From Flavobacterium sp. KACC 22761 (GTDB lineage Bacteria > Bacteroidota > Bacteroidia > Flavobacteriales > Flavobacteriaceae): a DNA stretch of 64,000 bases. A program made the translations under genes and the position numbers. The notes under the pieces are model-generated. The model was not told the DNA's origin. It did not search any database and was given only the letters and a program-made list of their open reading frames with translations. The stretch is taken from assembly GCF_034058155.1 (NCBI RefSeq), contig NZ_CP139148.1:4278001-4342000 (forward strand), given 5' to 3'. Within the stretch, counting starts at the first letter, position 1, and each line of letters starts with the position of its first letter. Below, piece by piece: positions 29,382-39,084 of this stretch.

Positions 29382-31592
29382 TCACATACAAATAGGTGAT
29401 CTTGCTCCCGCTGTTGGAAAGGAAAGTTTTTTAAGATTGATGTTTGAAAATTCTTTTTCGCCTTCAATAATTTTGATGAATTGATTAGGCTTTACATTTT
29501 TAAACACTTGCTTTTTCTGATTTTTTGGCCAGATAATTTCGATTTGGTCGATAATTGATGCTTGTCCAATACCTATTTCCATTCGCAATGCCGATGCTCC
29601 AAAACTTCCACCTGAATTTAAAATCCTGTAAACAGATCGTGAAATGCCGTTTTCTTTAAAGCTTACTTTTACCTTCGCACCAATGGCAGAACGATTGCTT
29701 TCTGTACCTTCCAGTTTTATCTTAATCCAACGATTGTTGTTTTGGCCGGGATTCAGGTATAAAGAATTATTGAAAGCATCACCAAAATAAGCGCCTCCAA
29801 CTTCTATAAAAACATCGCTGTCGCCATCATTATCGAAATCGTTAAACGCTACGCCGTGTCCTTTTTGCAAATTCCCCATACGGCTGGAAACAGTTACATC
29901 TGCAAATTTTCCGTTTCCGATGTTTCTGAATAATTTATTTGGAGACAAAGATTTATAATCTGGATTTCCGGTTCCGAGATACATGTCCAAAAAGCCATCG
30001 TTGTCAAAATCTCCAAAATTGGAGCCCATTGCAAACACTGTTTTGCTTAAACCGGACACCACAGAAACATCAGAGAAGGTACCGTCATGATTATTGTGGT
30101 ACAAATACATTTTGCTGCTTCCATTCGGAATATTTAATGCTTCCATCGCAGTTTCACCAGCAATCGATCCGTTGAACTGATAACCGCAAACAAAAATATC
30201 CTGCCAGCCATCATTGTCGTAATCCCAAAACCAAGTTGGAAAAGTCATTACATTGATTCCAGCTAAACCAGCTTCGTCTGTAACATCTTTAAATTGCGGA
30301 ATGCCATTTTTAAGTCCGGTATTTTTTAATAATATCTTCTTTTTATTCATTCCAGAAAGAAACAAATCAATATCGCCATCATTATCATAATCTGCCGACG
30401 TTGCTCCTTTGATAAAAGCAACAATGTCACATTTTGCTTCTTTTGCAACATTTGTAAATGTCCCATCCTGATTGTTGATGTACAATTCAGAAGGATATGA
30501 TCCATCATTTGAAGATTCATTGCCAATAAATAAATCTAAATAGCCGTCATTATTAAAATCATTCCAGTTTCCGGCTTGAGTAGGAAATTCAGAATACAAA
30601 CCACTTTTAATAGTGACATCAGTAAAAGTGCCATCGCCGTTGTTGCGTAATAATGAATTAGGTTGTCTGCCGAATTTATGCATCCAAGCTCCTCTTAAAA
30701 CAAAAATATCAACATCGCTGTCATTGTCATAATCTGCCTGGATCATATTCAGACCGCCTTTAAATCTGCCTATTTCTGAAATTTTGGATACATCTGAAAA
30801 TTTTCCTTTTAGATCATTTTGATAGTAATGCATAACGCCATCCAAACTCCAATCTGAAGTAACAATATCCAGATAATCATCATTATTGAAATCATCAACA
30901 ATTACTCCGCCCGACATATTTCTGCTTTTTATGCCCACGTTTGGCGCAACATCCAAAAACGGTTTTACATGATAGTCCGAATCATCTTTATTCAGATTAG
31001 GTATCAGCCATTTTTGAGGAACGTTTGAAGGATAACCGCCTAATGTCATGTAAGCAATATTAAGCAACCATCTTGATTCATAATCATTTGGATCGATGTC
31101 TAATAATTTCTTATAAATTTCGATTGCATTTTGAGAACCTTGTCGTATCGTGTGAATGCCATTTTTTTGAATGGGCATTATACACGATTCTGGATTGTGA
31201 TAATTGACACAATTTTGCTTTTCGCCAAGTCTCATATAAGCAATTGCCAAACATTTTAACGCTTGCGGATCATCTTTGCCATCAATCGCTTTTTTTCTTT
31301 TGATGGCATTTTCCATAATTGACACAGATTCAGCTTCTTTCCCGAATTTCAACAAAGCATTTCCTTTATTTAATTCGTTGAATAATTTGAAAAAGCCTTC
31401 ATCAGAACTGTTAATTATGGAATCGTAATAAGCGACTTCTGCCTGAGCTGCAAAAGGATTATTTTTGACATTATACATCTTCTTTCTTGCTCCCAGAATA
31501 CTAATCATTTTATCATTAGGATTAGAAAAATAATCGCATGAAACTGCCAAAACAGAAACTATCAATAAAAATACTACTGGCTTAATTTTCAT
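29382..31592 (-). CDS. CRTAC1-family FG-GAP lipoprotein with TPR-like N-terminal region
   Basis: About 736 residues from the ATG at 31590-31592. That start is preferred to one 57 bp upstream because MKIKPVVFLLIVSVLAVSC is a proper lipoprotein signal (Cys19). The N-terminal 180 residues look like tetratricopeptide helices (GNALLKFGKEAESVSIMENA, and YESRWLLNIAYMTL). They are followed by a seven-bladed FG-GAP propeller with calcium loops (DFNNDDYLDIV, DYDNDSDVDIFV, DYDNDGDIDLFL) and a C-terminal ASPIC/UnbV domain (IGAKVKVSFKENG to FKNVKPNQFIKI). It lies 63 bp upstream of the larger FG-GAP gene and 49 bp after the haloperoxidase-like gene, so all three are probably co-transcribed. Role unknown. 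Confidence 0.88.
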   Translation of the reverse strand: MKIKPVVFLLIVSVLAVSCDYFSNPNDKMISILGARKKMYNVKNNPFAAQAEVAYYDSIINSSDEGFFKLFNELNKGNALLKFGKEAESVSIMENAIKRKKAIDGKDDPQALKCLAIAYMRLGEKQNCVNYHNPESCIMPIQKNGIHTIRQGSQNAIEIYKKLLDIDPNDYESRWLLNIAYMTLGGYPSNVPQKWLIPNLNKDDSDYHVKPFLDVAPNVGIKSRNMSGGVIVDDFNNDDYLDIVTSDWSLDGVMHYYQNDLKGKFSDVSKISEIGRFKGGLNMIQADYDNDSDVDIFVLRGAWMHKFGRQPNSLLRNNGDGTFTDVTIKSGLYSEFPTQAGNWNDFNNDGYLDLFIGNESSNDGSYPSELYINNQDGTFTNVAKEAKCDIVAFIKGATSADYDNDGDIDLFLSGMNKKKILLKNTGLKNGIPQFKDVTDEAGLAGINVMTFPTWFWDYDNDGWQDIFVCGYQFNGSIAGETAMEALNIPNGSSKMYLYHNNHDGTFSDVSVVSGLSKTVFAMGSNFGDFDNDGFLDMYLGTGNPDYKSLSPNKLFRNIGNGKFADVTVSSRMGNLQKGHGVAFNDFDNDGDSDVFIEVGGAYFGDAFNNSLYLNPGQNNNRWIKIKLEGTESNRSAIGAKVKVSFKENGISRSVYRILNSGGSFGASALRMEIGIGQASIIDQIEIIWPKNQKKQVFKNVKPNQFIKIIEGEKEFSNINLKKLSFPTAGARSPICM

Positions 31593-31641
31593 AATTAAAA
31601 CATTTTCAGAAAAAATCAGTTCCATTTTAAAATTGGAACAC

Positions 31642-33138
31642 TTATTCAATTGAAGTAATTTTATCTATAGTTTTATTTCCGATATGAAAATTGTAGAATT
31701 TCCAAACCTCGTGAGCTACGTTTCTTCCAAGTTTAAGTCCTTCAACATTATCTGCCTGAATGTGATAGCCTCCCATAACTCTGGAAATTCCAGCCATATT
31801 TGCTGTTTCAGTAAACGTTGGAAATTTTAAGACAACTGCTTTTCCTACATTATTAGGTTCTGTCATTGATCCTGGCGCATCCACTGTTGCAGATTCTCCA
31901 AAAGTGTCACTTCCTGTCCATAGTTTTAATGCTTCACCACAACCGCCACTAATTGTACTGTGTCCTGAAACATAACCGGGAAATGCAGGACATAAGAAAA
32001 TATCTGGCGAATACGGTCTCCAGTCTTGCCCTTTCATGTCAATATTTCCAAAACCAGGTCCGCCCCAAGCGTTTATCGTTTTGTCTTTATAATAATAATG
32101 CACTAAAGCATAAGGACGAGCAAAATCGTAAAACATTTTTGTATCCCAACAAGCTATAAAACAATCCATAGCCGTTACTTGGTTGTAAAAAAACATTTTC
32201 ACATCCTGATCCAGCGTGTGCTTGTCGCGTCTTGAAACATCTTGAGCAAATTTTAGCCAATGCCCAGCTTGTTGCACTGATTTTGGTCCATCACGCATAA
32301 ACTCTACTAATGCTTTTTGCTCGTTAGTAAGATTATGTTGCAAATCAATTAGTTCTGCAACTTCATTTTTAAGTTGCTCAGAATCTAAAGAAGGAGGAGA
32401 CATTGCACGAAACTGATCTCCAGTTTTTAACCCAACAGGTTTTACTTTACCCCAAAATGGCGTCATGCAACCTGGTGCGAACTTGCCGCCTTTTCCATCA
32501 GAAAAATATTTTGGTTGCCAGTGATTTACATCTACCATTTCATCTGCAGTATTTACTGGCTTGTAATTTACATAGTTAAAATACGGAGTTCCGTTTGATC
32601 CGTCTTCTTCTCCATATTGATTTGAACCGTCATGTTTTCTGGCTTCGATTACCGCTTTTGCAGCTAAATTTCCTATTCCTGCTGGAGTTTTCGGATCAAG
32701 AGATTTGTCATTAGGATCCAATCCTAATTCTATCATAAAAGCTTTGAATAGTTCTTTGTCTGAAAAATAATATTCGCTTAAGGCATTGTAAGCGGCATAA
32801 CTAATAGCAATCTCTTTATTTTTTAGTGTTTGCTCTTTTACAGGTCTTCTATCTGCATCTTTTAAATATACCGGAATAGCCTTTTCATCATAACGGCTCC
32901 AGGCATCAAAAATGGCTACAAATGTTAATCCTAAAAAACGGGAAGTTACTGTTGGTCTTGGTTTAAATCTATCTGTATCATTTGCCGTTGCAGTAATAGC
33001 AATTTCGCTCCATTTATAAGCCATATTGCTTGCTCCTGTTGGCTCAGCTTGTTTTTTATTGTCTTTGTTTTGGGCAAACGCAGATATGCTTAAAGCACTA
33101 AACAATAGTACTTTAAACAAAAATTTATATGTTTTCAT
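31642..33138 (-). CDS. Vanadium-dependent haloperoxidase-like PAP2-superfamily protein, secreted
   Basis: 498 residues with a cleavable signal peptide (1-22, ending AFAQ) and no lipobox, unlike its paralogue at 22853. All three signature blocks are intact: KMFYDFARP (KX6RP), YVSGHSTISGG and SRVMGGYHIQAD (SRX5HX3D). A helical N-terminal half (about 25-300) matches the size of vanadium haloperoxidases. It is the first gene of a likely operon with the two FG-GAP proteins. An 11-bp perfect palindrome lies 38 bp upstream of its start. Halide oxidation or phosphatase activity are both possible. Confidence 0.82.
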   Translation of the reverse strand: MKTYKFLFKVLLFSALSISAFAQNKDNKKQAEPTGASNMAYKWSEIAITATANDTDRFKPRPTVTSRFLGLTFVAIFDAWSRYDEKAIPVYLKDADRRPVKEQTLKNKEIAISYAAYNALSEYYFSDKELFKAFMIELGLDPNDKSLDPKTPAGIGNLAAKAVIEARKHDGSNQYGEEDGSNGTPYFNYVNYKPVNTADEMVDVNHWQPKYFSDGKGGKFAPGCMTPFWGKVKPVGLKTGDQFRAMSPPSLDSEQLKNEVAELIDLQHNLTNEQKALVEFMRDGPKSVQQAGHWLKFAQDVSRRDKHTLDQDVKMFFYNQVTAMDCFIACWDTKMFYDFARPYALVHYYYKDKTINAWGGPGFGNIDMKGQDWRPYSPDIFLCPAFPGYVSGHSTISGGCGEALKLWTGSDTFGESATVDAPGSMTEPNNVGKAVVLKFPTFTETANMAGISRVMGGYHIQADNVEGLKLGRNVAHEVWKFYNFHIGNKTIDKITSIE

Positions 33139-33175
33139 TTTTGGTTAGGTTTATATGGTTATGTAATAGTTTCTT

Positions 33176-33201
33176 AATCAATTAGTACTAACTAATTGAT
33201 T
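33176..33201. promoter_or_regulatory. Perfect palindrome upstream of haloperoxidase-like gene
   Basis: AATCAATTAGT (33176-33186) and ACTAATTGATT (33191-33201) are perfect inverted arms around ACTA. No T run follows on either strand, so an operator is more likely than a terminator. No clear TAnnTTTG box was placed beside it. Confidence 0.45.
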
Positions 33202-33308
33202 GAAAAATTTAAATAATCACAATTAATCTTATTGATAGTACCAAAGATTGAATTGCAGGACTTGATTAAACAGTCATGATCTTTTAAATTTTTAACGTGA
33301 AAGAAATA

Positions 33309-33854
33309 TTACACCATATCAGGAGGAGGACAAATGGTGGTAAAATACCCCGAAAGAAGTTCGCTTTTTGGAGTATAGGGACACAATTTGGCAGGAAAAA
33401 ACATTCTGGATGTACAAACTGCCATATCAATTGTATCATTATTAGGAATATAATCTGTAATAAAAGACTTTATTACTTTTTTGCTAGGATTTTCTTTGCT
33501 GGAAGAAGTATCAAAAATCTGATTATCTACCATTTTTTTTAAATCCTTGCTAAAAACTTTAAAGTGGAAATTTTTTAAACAATATAATTTTAAGACATTG
33601 TTTACAATTCTTTTCTTAAAAACGTGATAGGTTTTACTATCTATAGTGAAATCTTCGTTAACCTCTTCAAAACCAGAATCTACAACATAGGCATAAGGAT
33701 CAATCTGAATTTCGATAACTTCAAAGTCTGAATCTTCGGTTTTTTCCATAGCAGTCACCCATACTTGCTCTCGTTGTTCAGCAAACATCATATAAAATCC
33801 TAAAACATTGTAAAATAATGTTACGATTAAAAAAAGTGATGCAATTTTTTTCAT
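33309..33854 (-). CDS. Hypothetical secreted or membrane-anchored protein, 181 aa
   Basis: I do not recognise a family with certainty. The N-terminus (residues 1-25) is a hydrophobic anchor or signal. The middle is lysine- and acid-rich (residues 40-140) and the tail is cysteine-containing with a Pro-Pro-Pro stretch (TTICPPPDMV). Small Bacteroidota proteins with a similar plan are often found beside TonB-dependent receptors. It lies between SusD and the haloperoxidase-like gene. A terminator hairpin separates it from SusD, and a 170-bp gap separates it from the next gene. Function unknown. Confidence 0.55.
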   Translation of the reverse strand: MKKIASLFLIVTLFYNVLGFYMMFAEQREQVWVTAMEKTEDSDFEVIEIQIDPYAYVVDSGFEEVNEDFTIDSKTYHVFKKRIVNNVLKLYCLKNFHFKVFSKDLKKMVDNQIFDTSSSKENPSKKVIKSFITDYIPNNDTIDMAVCTSRMFFPAKLCPYTPKSELLSGYFTTICPPPDMV

Positions 33855-33948
33855 TTGGAATAAACCGATATAGTACTTAGATTTATTTTTAAAATAATTC
33901 AGTTAGTGTTTGAAATCCTCTCTTCAAATTTTGAAAACAACAACATAT

Positions 33949-33982
33949 TGATAAACAGCACATTTTCATGTGCTGTTTGTCA
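33949..33982 (-). terminator. Terminator hairpin after SusD
   Basis: A 15-bp arm (33949-33963, containing ACAGCACAT) pairs with 33968-33982 around a TTTC loop, followed by T-rich sequence on the minus strand. It ends the SusC-SusD message. A short tandem run of AACT (33983-34008) lies next to it. Confidence 0.75.
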
Positions 33983-34017
33983 AACTAACTAACTTAACTA
34001 ACTAACTTCAATCATTT

Positions 34018-35505
34018 TTAGTAACCAGGATTATTATCACTTGGTTTAATATTTGGATTCGAAGAAGTTTCTCTGTTTGGAATTGGCCATAATTCGTTTT
34101 TACCTGCTTTAAAACCGGTTCCTGCTAATTGAGTACTAGCAATTCCCCATCTAATTATATCATCAAAACGAACTTGCTCACCAGCCAATTCTACTTTACG
34201 CTCATGAATAAGCGCAGTAAATACTTGATCTTTTGTAAGTGTTGTTGCCAACAATGGTACACCTGCTCTTGCACGAACTTGATTAATGTAACCAATAGCT
34301 GTTGCTTGTACACCACCAGATCTTAAGCTTTCACATTCAGCCATCATAAGCAATACATCAGAATAACGCATTACTTTGAAGTTGATGCTTGAATCAAGAT
34401 TTTCATCAGTACGTTTATAATAGTTTTGATACTTTTTCCAGCCTGCTCTTCTTAAACCTTCTGATGAAGAAAAATTAGCTGCTGTCATTGTGTTGGCTCC
34501 GTTATTATATTTAGATCCTGGCACGTAAAAAGTATCGCCAAAACGTTTGTCACCTGGCTCATATTCATCTAATAAATTATCAGAAGGATATACGTTGTAC
34601 CAGCCAAGATTACCATATTCTTGACCTCTAAGAGTAGATTCGGCAACACCATCTCCAGCAGTATCACTACCCCATTTATCAGCAACACCTAATTTTTCAT
34701 CGTATTCAATTTCAAAGATTGATTCAGGACCATGCTCTGTTTCATCCATAAAATTGTTATAGAAATTAGTTTCTAAACTAAATCCAGTCACTTTGCTAAA
34801 AGCAGCCAAAGCCTCATCGTATTTCTTTTGATACAATAGTGCTTTTCCTAAATAAGCAAAAGCCGCTTCTTTTGTTGCTCTACCTTTGTCCTCTACATTT
34901 TTGCTTAATAAATTTTTAGATGCAAAGTCAAAATCAGCTACAATCAATTTATATACTTCATCTTTTGGACTTCTTGGATTACCTACAATTGTTTGTTTTG
35001 TGTAAATTGGAAGATCTCCAAAACGAGGCACTAATAGAAAGTAATAGTAGGCTCTTAAAAAATGAGCTTCTCCTAAAAACTTATTCTTTTTTTCTTGTGT
35101 CAAAATAGAATTTGGCAAAGCGTTAATCTTAGCTTCATTGTCCAAAACAAAATTCGCTTTAGAAATTCCTAAGAAACAAGTTTCCCAATAATATTGGATA
35201 ATATCACTACTTGCATCAAAAGAGAAATCAAGAAAAGGTTTTTTATTTCCTTCCAATTGCGGATTTCCTTTATTTTCTTGAGACATATTATCTAAAGCAA
35301 AGAAAATGTGTCTTGCATATAATCCTCTTGTTTGCAAGTTTGCATAAGCAGCATTTACTGAAGCTTGTACTTGAGTTTCACTTTTAAAATATGTTTCCGG
35401 CGATAACTCATTTGGATTGCTCAATTCTAAATCATTGTCGTTGCAAGAATTTATTGTAAAAATCCCTAATAATACTGCAACTGTATATTTTATTTTTCTC
35501 ATCAT
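34018..35505 (-). CDS. SusD/RagB-family glycan-binding lipoprotein
   Basis: 495 residues with a lipobox at Cys21 (FTINSCNDND). The family features are an N-terminal SusD-like region (about 30-210, with TQVQASVNAAYANLQTRG and FLRAYYYFLLVPRFGDLP) and a C-terminal RagB/SusD region ending in LIHERKVELAGEQVRFDDIIRW and LWPIPNRE, which fits the family. Such proteins sit on the outer surface and load glycans or other ligands into the SusC partner. It lies 9 bp after SusC in the same message. The locus context suggests an oligosaccharide ligand, but linkage to the haloperoxidase cluster leaves other ligands possible. Confidence 0.95.
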   Translation of the reverse strand: MMRKIKYTVAVLLGIFTINSCNDNDLELSNPNELSPETYFKSETQVQASVNAAYANLQTRGLYARHIFFALDNMSQENKGNPQLEGNKKPFLDFSFDASSDIIQYYWETCFLGISKANFVLDNEAKINALPNSILTQEKKNKFLGEAHFLRAYYYFLLVPRFGDLPIYTKQTIVGNPRSPKDEVYKLIVADFDFASKNLLSKNVEDKGRATKEAAFAYLGKALLYQKKYDEALAAFSKVTGFSLETNFYNNFMDETEHGPESIFEIEYDEKLGVADKWGSDTAGDGVAESTLRGQEYGNLGWYNVYPSDNLLDEYEPGDKRFGDTFYVPGSKYNNGANTMTAANFSSSEGLRRAGWKKYQNYYKRTDENLDSSINFKVMRYSDVLLMMAECESLRSGGVQATAIGYINQVRARAGVPLLATTLTKDQVFTALIHERKVELAGEQVRFDDIIRWGIASTQLAGTGFKAGKNELWPIPNRETSSNPNIKPSDNNPGY

Positions 35506-35514
35506 CTTTATAAA

Positions 35515-38500
35515 TTAAAATGTAACATCAAGTCCAAAAATTACTGATTTAGGCTGTGGGTATCTTCCTATATCAATTCCGGCAGAATTTGCATTAGCAT
35601 CTACACGAGCAATTTCAGGATCTAAACCAGAGTACTTTGTAATTGTAACAAGATTTTGCGCACTTAAATAGAATCGGATATTTGTAAAATGGTTATCAAA
35701 AGCATCTCCCGATAAAGTGTAACCCAAAGTCACATTTTTCAATCTTGTATAAGAGCCGTCCTCAACATAACGCTGGCTTGCAGACGACCAGTTTTGGCTT
35801 GCTCCAAGTGCTCTTGGCAATGTAGCCGATGGATTAGTAACTACTCCATTTTGAACAATTGATCTGTCTAAAACATCTGTACTAGCATTAAATAAACGTT
35901 GCATAGCTTCTAAATCAAATTTGTTTGAATTAAAAACATCATTTCCGCTTACTCCAGTTATAAAGCAGTTAAAATCGAATTTTTTATATGCTGCAGTAAG
36001 ATTTAAACCATAAGTAAAATCTGGATATGGATTTCCGATGTTTGTTTTGTCTTGAGAGTTGATTACTTTATCTCCATTTCTATCCACAAATCGAATATCA
36101 CCCGGTTGAACAGTAGTTTGTCCTGCACCAAGAGCAGCATCTACTTCTGCTTGATTTTTATAAATTCCATTGGTTTGATACCCCCAGAAGTAGAATAATG
36201 GCTGTCCTACTTCTAATCTTGAGAAGTTCTCTAAACCTGCTCTTCCTGATGGTCCGCCTAATACACTAGTTACACCAGGCGCCAAACTTGTTACCTCATT
36301 TTTACTTGTTCCTAAATTAGCAACTGCTGACCATGTAAAATCTCCTTTTCTGTCATTGTAGCCAAGTGATAGTTCAAATCCGTGTACTTTTGTATTGGCA
36401 ATATTTTGAGTTTGAGTTCCTCCACCAGCAGATCCTACAGAAGCAGGAAGCGGTACTGCGAAAAGAATATCACTACCTTTATTGTTAAAATATTCAAAGC
36501 TTCCAGTGATTGCTTCATCAAGCAAACCAAAATCCAAACCTATATTTCTATCTGTTTTAGATTCCCATTTCAAATCTGGATTAGAAGCTCTACCAGCTGT
36601 AACACCTGATGCAGCAGCTCCATTAATTGGATAAATATAATTTGCTGCTAAAGTTCCGCTATACTGATAATTGTCAATAAGGTCATTACCTGTTGTTCCT
36701 GTACTTGCTCTAAGCTTTAATGTGCTGAATATTGAATTTGCCATAAAACTTTCTTTCGCAATATTCCAACCTACGGCAACAGAGTAAAAGTTACCATAAC
36801 GATAGTTAGAACCGAAACGAGAAGAACCATCTCTACGTCCTGAAACAGCTAATAAATATTTATCATCATAATCGTAATTAATACGAGCTACATAACCTAA
36901 ATTATTTGTTTCACTGCTAGTAGAAGATAAATTTGCATCCTGAAGCCTCAACTGATCAATTTCGTCTGAAATATAGTAACGGCTGCTTGCAACTAGATTT
37001 TTAAATTTATTTTCGATTTTAGTAATAACTCCCACTGCTTCTACATGATGTTTTTCAGCAATTGTAGTTTTATAGGTTAAACTATTATCAAAAACAATAG
37101 TCTGCCCTTTTGAATTTGTCTCTGCTGTTGATGAATAAGCTTGTTTATGAGCTGAACCATCGCTGTAGCTAGGAATAAAAGTATGATCTTCGTTTGTAAA
37201 ATAATCCAAAGCAACTTGCGACCTGAATTTAAGTCCCTTAATGATTTCGACTTCAGCGAAAATGTTTCCAATTAAAGATAATCCATTAATATTTTGATAT
37301 CCTAAGTTGGCCACACGAACTGGGTTTTCAGCATCTTGCCCATCAGCAGTAGAAGGACCTTGGTAACCACCCAAATTATTTGCATTGTAAACCGGCAAAT
37401 AAGGCGCCATTTTAATAGCATGCTCTAATAATGTTCTACCTCCCGAAGCACGTTCTGGATTTGTTTTATTGAAAGATACGCCTACATTGCTTCCAACTGT
37501 CAATCTTCCAATAGTTTGTGTATTATTTGCTCTAAAAGAGTAACGTTCAAAACCGGTATTTATAACAGCTCCTTCTTGCTTTAAATATCCAGCAGAATAA
37601 CGGCCTGTAGAATTATCTGTTCCGTTTGAGAAACTTAAATTGTAATCCTGCATTACACCATCCTGAAAAATTTCGTCTTGCCAATTTGTATTTATATTTC
37701 CAAATTCGGCTGCTCTTGCTGTTAAATCACTTCCTAAATCTTTAGCATATTTAAGATATTGCTGCGTATTTAAAACATCATATCTTTTAGTGATTCTTTG
37801 AAAACCTGCGTAAGAACTAAAATTTAATGTTCCTGCGCCTTTTTTTCCTTTTTTTGTCGTTACCATAATTACACCATTATAAGCTTTAGAACCATATAAT
37901 GCTGTTGTTGAGGCATCTTTTAAAACCGATATACTCTCAATATCGCTAGGATTTAATCCTGATAGGTTACCAGTTAAAACTCCATCAATTACATACAAAG
38001 GTGTACTATTTCCCATTGTAGCCAAACCACGAATACTAACCGTAGGGCTAGAACCAGGTGCACCATTTACAACAGTAACCCCCGCAGCTCTTCCTTGTAA
38101 AGCAGACTCTGCATTAGTAATAGGCACCGCTGTAATATCTTTTGAGGTAACAGTTGAAATTGCTCCAGTTACTTTTGTTCTTTTTTGTGTACCGTAGGCA
38201 ACTACAACTTCCTGCAAGTTTTGTGCTGATTCAACTAATGTAACATCAATTGTAGTACGAGTTCCTACTGCAACCGTTTGCGTAACTAAGCCAACATAAG
38301 AATATATTATTTTATCTGTTGGATTAACTCCTTTTAAGGAATACTTACCATCAAAATCTGTTGATGCACTATTGTTTGAACCTTGAACTGTAATACTAGC
38401 TCCAGGCAATGGAAATCCCGAAGGATCGGTAACAACACCTTGTATGGTCTTGGATTGTGCCATCATATTCTGATAGCTTATCATCAGCAATGCGATTATT

Positions 38501-38523
38501 GCAAATTTTAATTTTAACTTCAT
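35515..38523 (-). CDS. SusC/RagA-family TonB-linked outer-membrane transporter
   Basis: 1002 residues with a signal peptide (1-22). A carboxypeptidase-regulatory-like domain follows (TIQGVVTDPSGFPLPGA, about 26-100), then a region with LQEVVVAYGTQKRTKVTGA that includes the SusC-type signature before the plug. The plug contains LQGRAAGVTVVNGAPG and TPLYVIDGV, and the C-terminal part is the 22-strand barrel ending in FGLDVTF. It transports ligands delivered by SusD across the outer membrane, powered by TonB. It is about the usual length (1000-1100). It forms an operon with SusD and is the only SusC/SusD pair in the window, so it would also serve both glycosidase operons if this is one locus (inference). 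Confidence 0.95.
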   Translation of the reverse strand: MKLKLKFAIIALLMISYQNMMAQSKTIQGVVTDPSGFPLPGASITVQGSNNSASTDFDGKYSLKGVNPTDKIIYSYVGLVTQTVAVGTRTTIDVTLVESAQNLQEVVVAYGTQKRTKVTGAISTVTSKDITAVPITNAESALQGRAAGVTVVNGAPGSSPTVSIRGLATMGNSTPLYVIDGVLTGNLSGLNPSDIESISVLKDASTTALYGSKAYNGVIMVTTKKGKKGAGTLNFSSYAGFQRITKRYDVLNTQQYLKYAKDLGSDLTARAAEFGNINTNWQDEIFQDGVMQDYNLSFSNGTDNSTGRYSAGYLKQEGAVINTGFERYSFRANNTQTIGRLTVGSNVGVSFNKTNPERASGGRTLLEHAIKMAPYLPVYNANNLGGYQGPSTADGQDAENPVRVANLGYQNINGLSLIGNIFAEVEIIKGLKFRSQVALDYFTNEDHTFIPSYSDGSAHKQAYSSTAETNSKGQTIVFDNSLTYKTTIAEKHHVEAVGVITKIENKFKNLVASSRYYISDEIDQLRLQDANLSSTSSETNNLGYVARINYDYDDKYLLAVSGRRDGSSRFGSNYRYGNFYSVAVGWNIAKESFMANSIFSTLKLRASTGTTGNDLIDNYQYSGTLAANYIYPINGAAASGVTAGRASNPDLKWESKTDRNIGLDFGLLDEAITGSFEYFNNKGSDILFAVPLPASVGSAGGGTQTQNIANTKVHGFELSLGYNDRKGDFTWSAVANLGTSKNEVTSLAPGVTSVLGGPSGRAGLENFSRLEVGQPLFYFWGYQTNGIYKNQAEVDAALGAGQTTVQPGDIRFVDRNGDKVINSQDKTNIGNPYPDFTYGLNLTAAYKKFDFNCFITGVSGNDVFNSNKFDLEAMQRLFNASTDVLDRSIVQNGVVTNPSATLPRALGASQNWSSASQRYVEDGSYTRLKNVTLGYTLSGDAFDNHFTNIRFYLSAQNLVTITKYSGLDPEIARVDANANSAGIDIGRYPQPKSVIFGLDVTF

Positions 38524-39031
38524 AATTGGTTTTTTGTTTTAGTTAAATAATTGTTGGTTGTAAAGTTTTGTTTGCTATTTATTATTGAGGCCTCTTGTTT
38601 ATTAATTTTGATTAAAACAAGTGGTTTTACAATACATAAATATGGTTTTAATTCATGATTTAAATGGTTTAAGATTGTTAGTAATTAGTTTCACGTTTAT
38701 TTTAAATTTGATTATACCAAAAATAGATTGTTAACATAAATTTCACATACTACATTTGATGCATAATCTATCAAATTTGTAGCATCATCGTTAAAAAAAT
38801 AGCAAATTCGGGGTTTTACAGTGCTTCATTAGTTGAAATGAAAAATATATTATTACTAATTTTAATATCTTTTTTTTTGAGTATAAAAAAATAAAAGGCT
38901 CAAAAATTCTTATTCTGCAACTTTGAAAGATGACATTTAAACTCATTTTTCTTGTTCCATACAAAATAAAAAAGCTTTTGATCGCACATTTATCGTTTAA
39001 AAAAAAATTGTCAATTTGATACTTCTTATAA
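38524..39031. other. Upstream region of SusC
   Basis: No gene. The best minus-strand -7 candidate is TATTTTTG at 38725-38718, without a clear -33 box, giving a leader near 190 nt. The rest is AT-rich with nothing else I can support. Confidence 0.35.
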
Positions 39032-39063
39032 CAAAAAAAAAGACGAAATAATTCGTCTTTTTT
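39032..39063 (-). terminator. Terminator of the hybrid two-component regulator gene
   Basis: AGACGAA pairs with TTCGTCT around a short loop, flanked by long A and T runs. On the minus strand it ends in a run of T, 22 bp after the regulator's stop. Confidence 0.8.
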
Positions 39064-39084
39064 AGAGCAAAAAATTGCTACTAA

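Noticed and set aside
31593-31649. Upstream start extension of the TPR/FG-GAP lipoprotein gene
   Set aside because: The added residues precede a complete lipoprotein signal, so the ATG at 31592 is more credible.
33983-34008. Tandem AACT run after the SusD terminator
   Set aside because: A short low-complexity run in non-coding DNA with no evident role.
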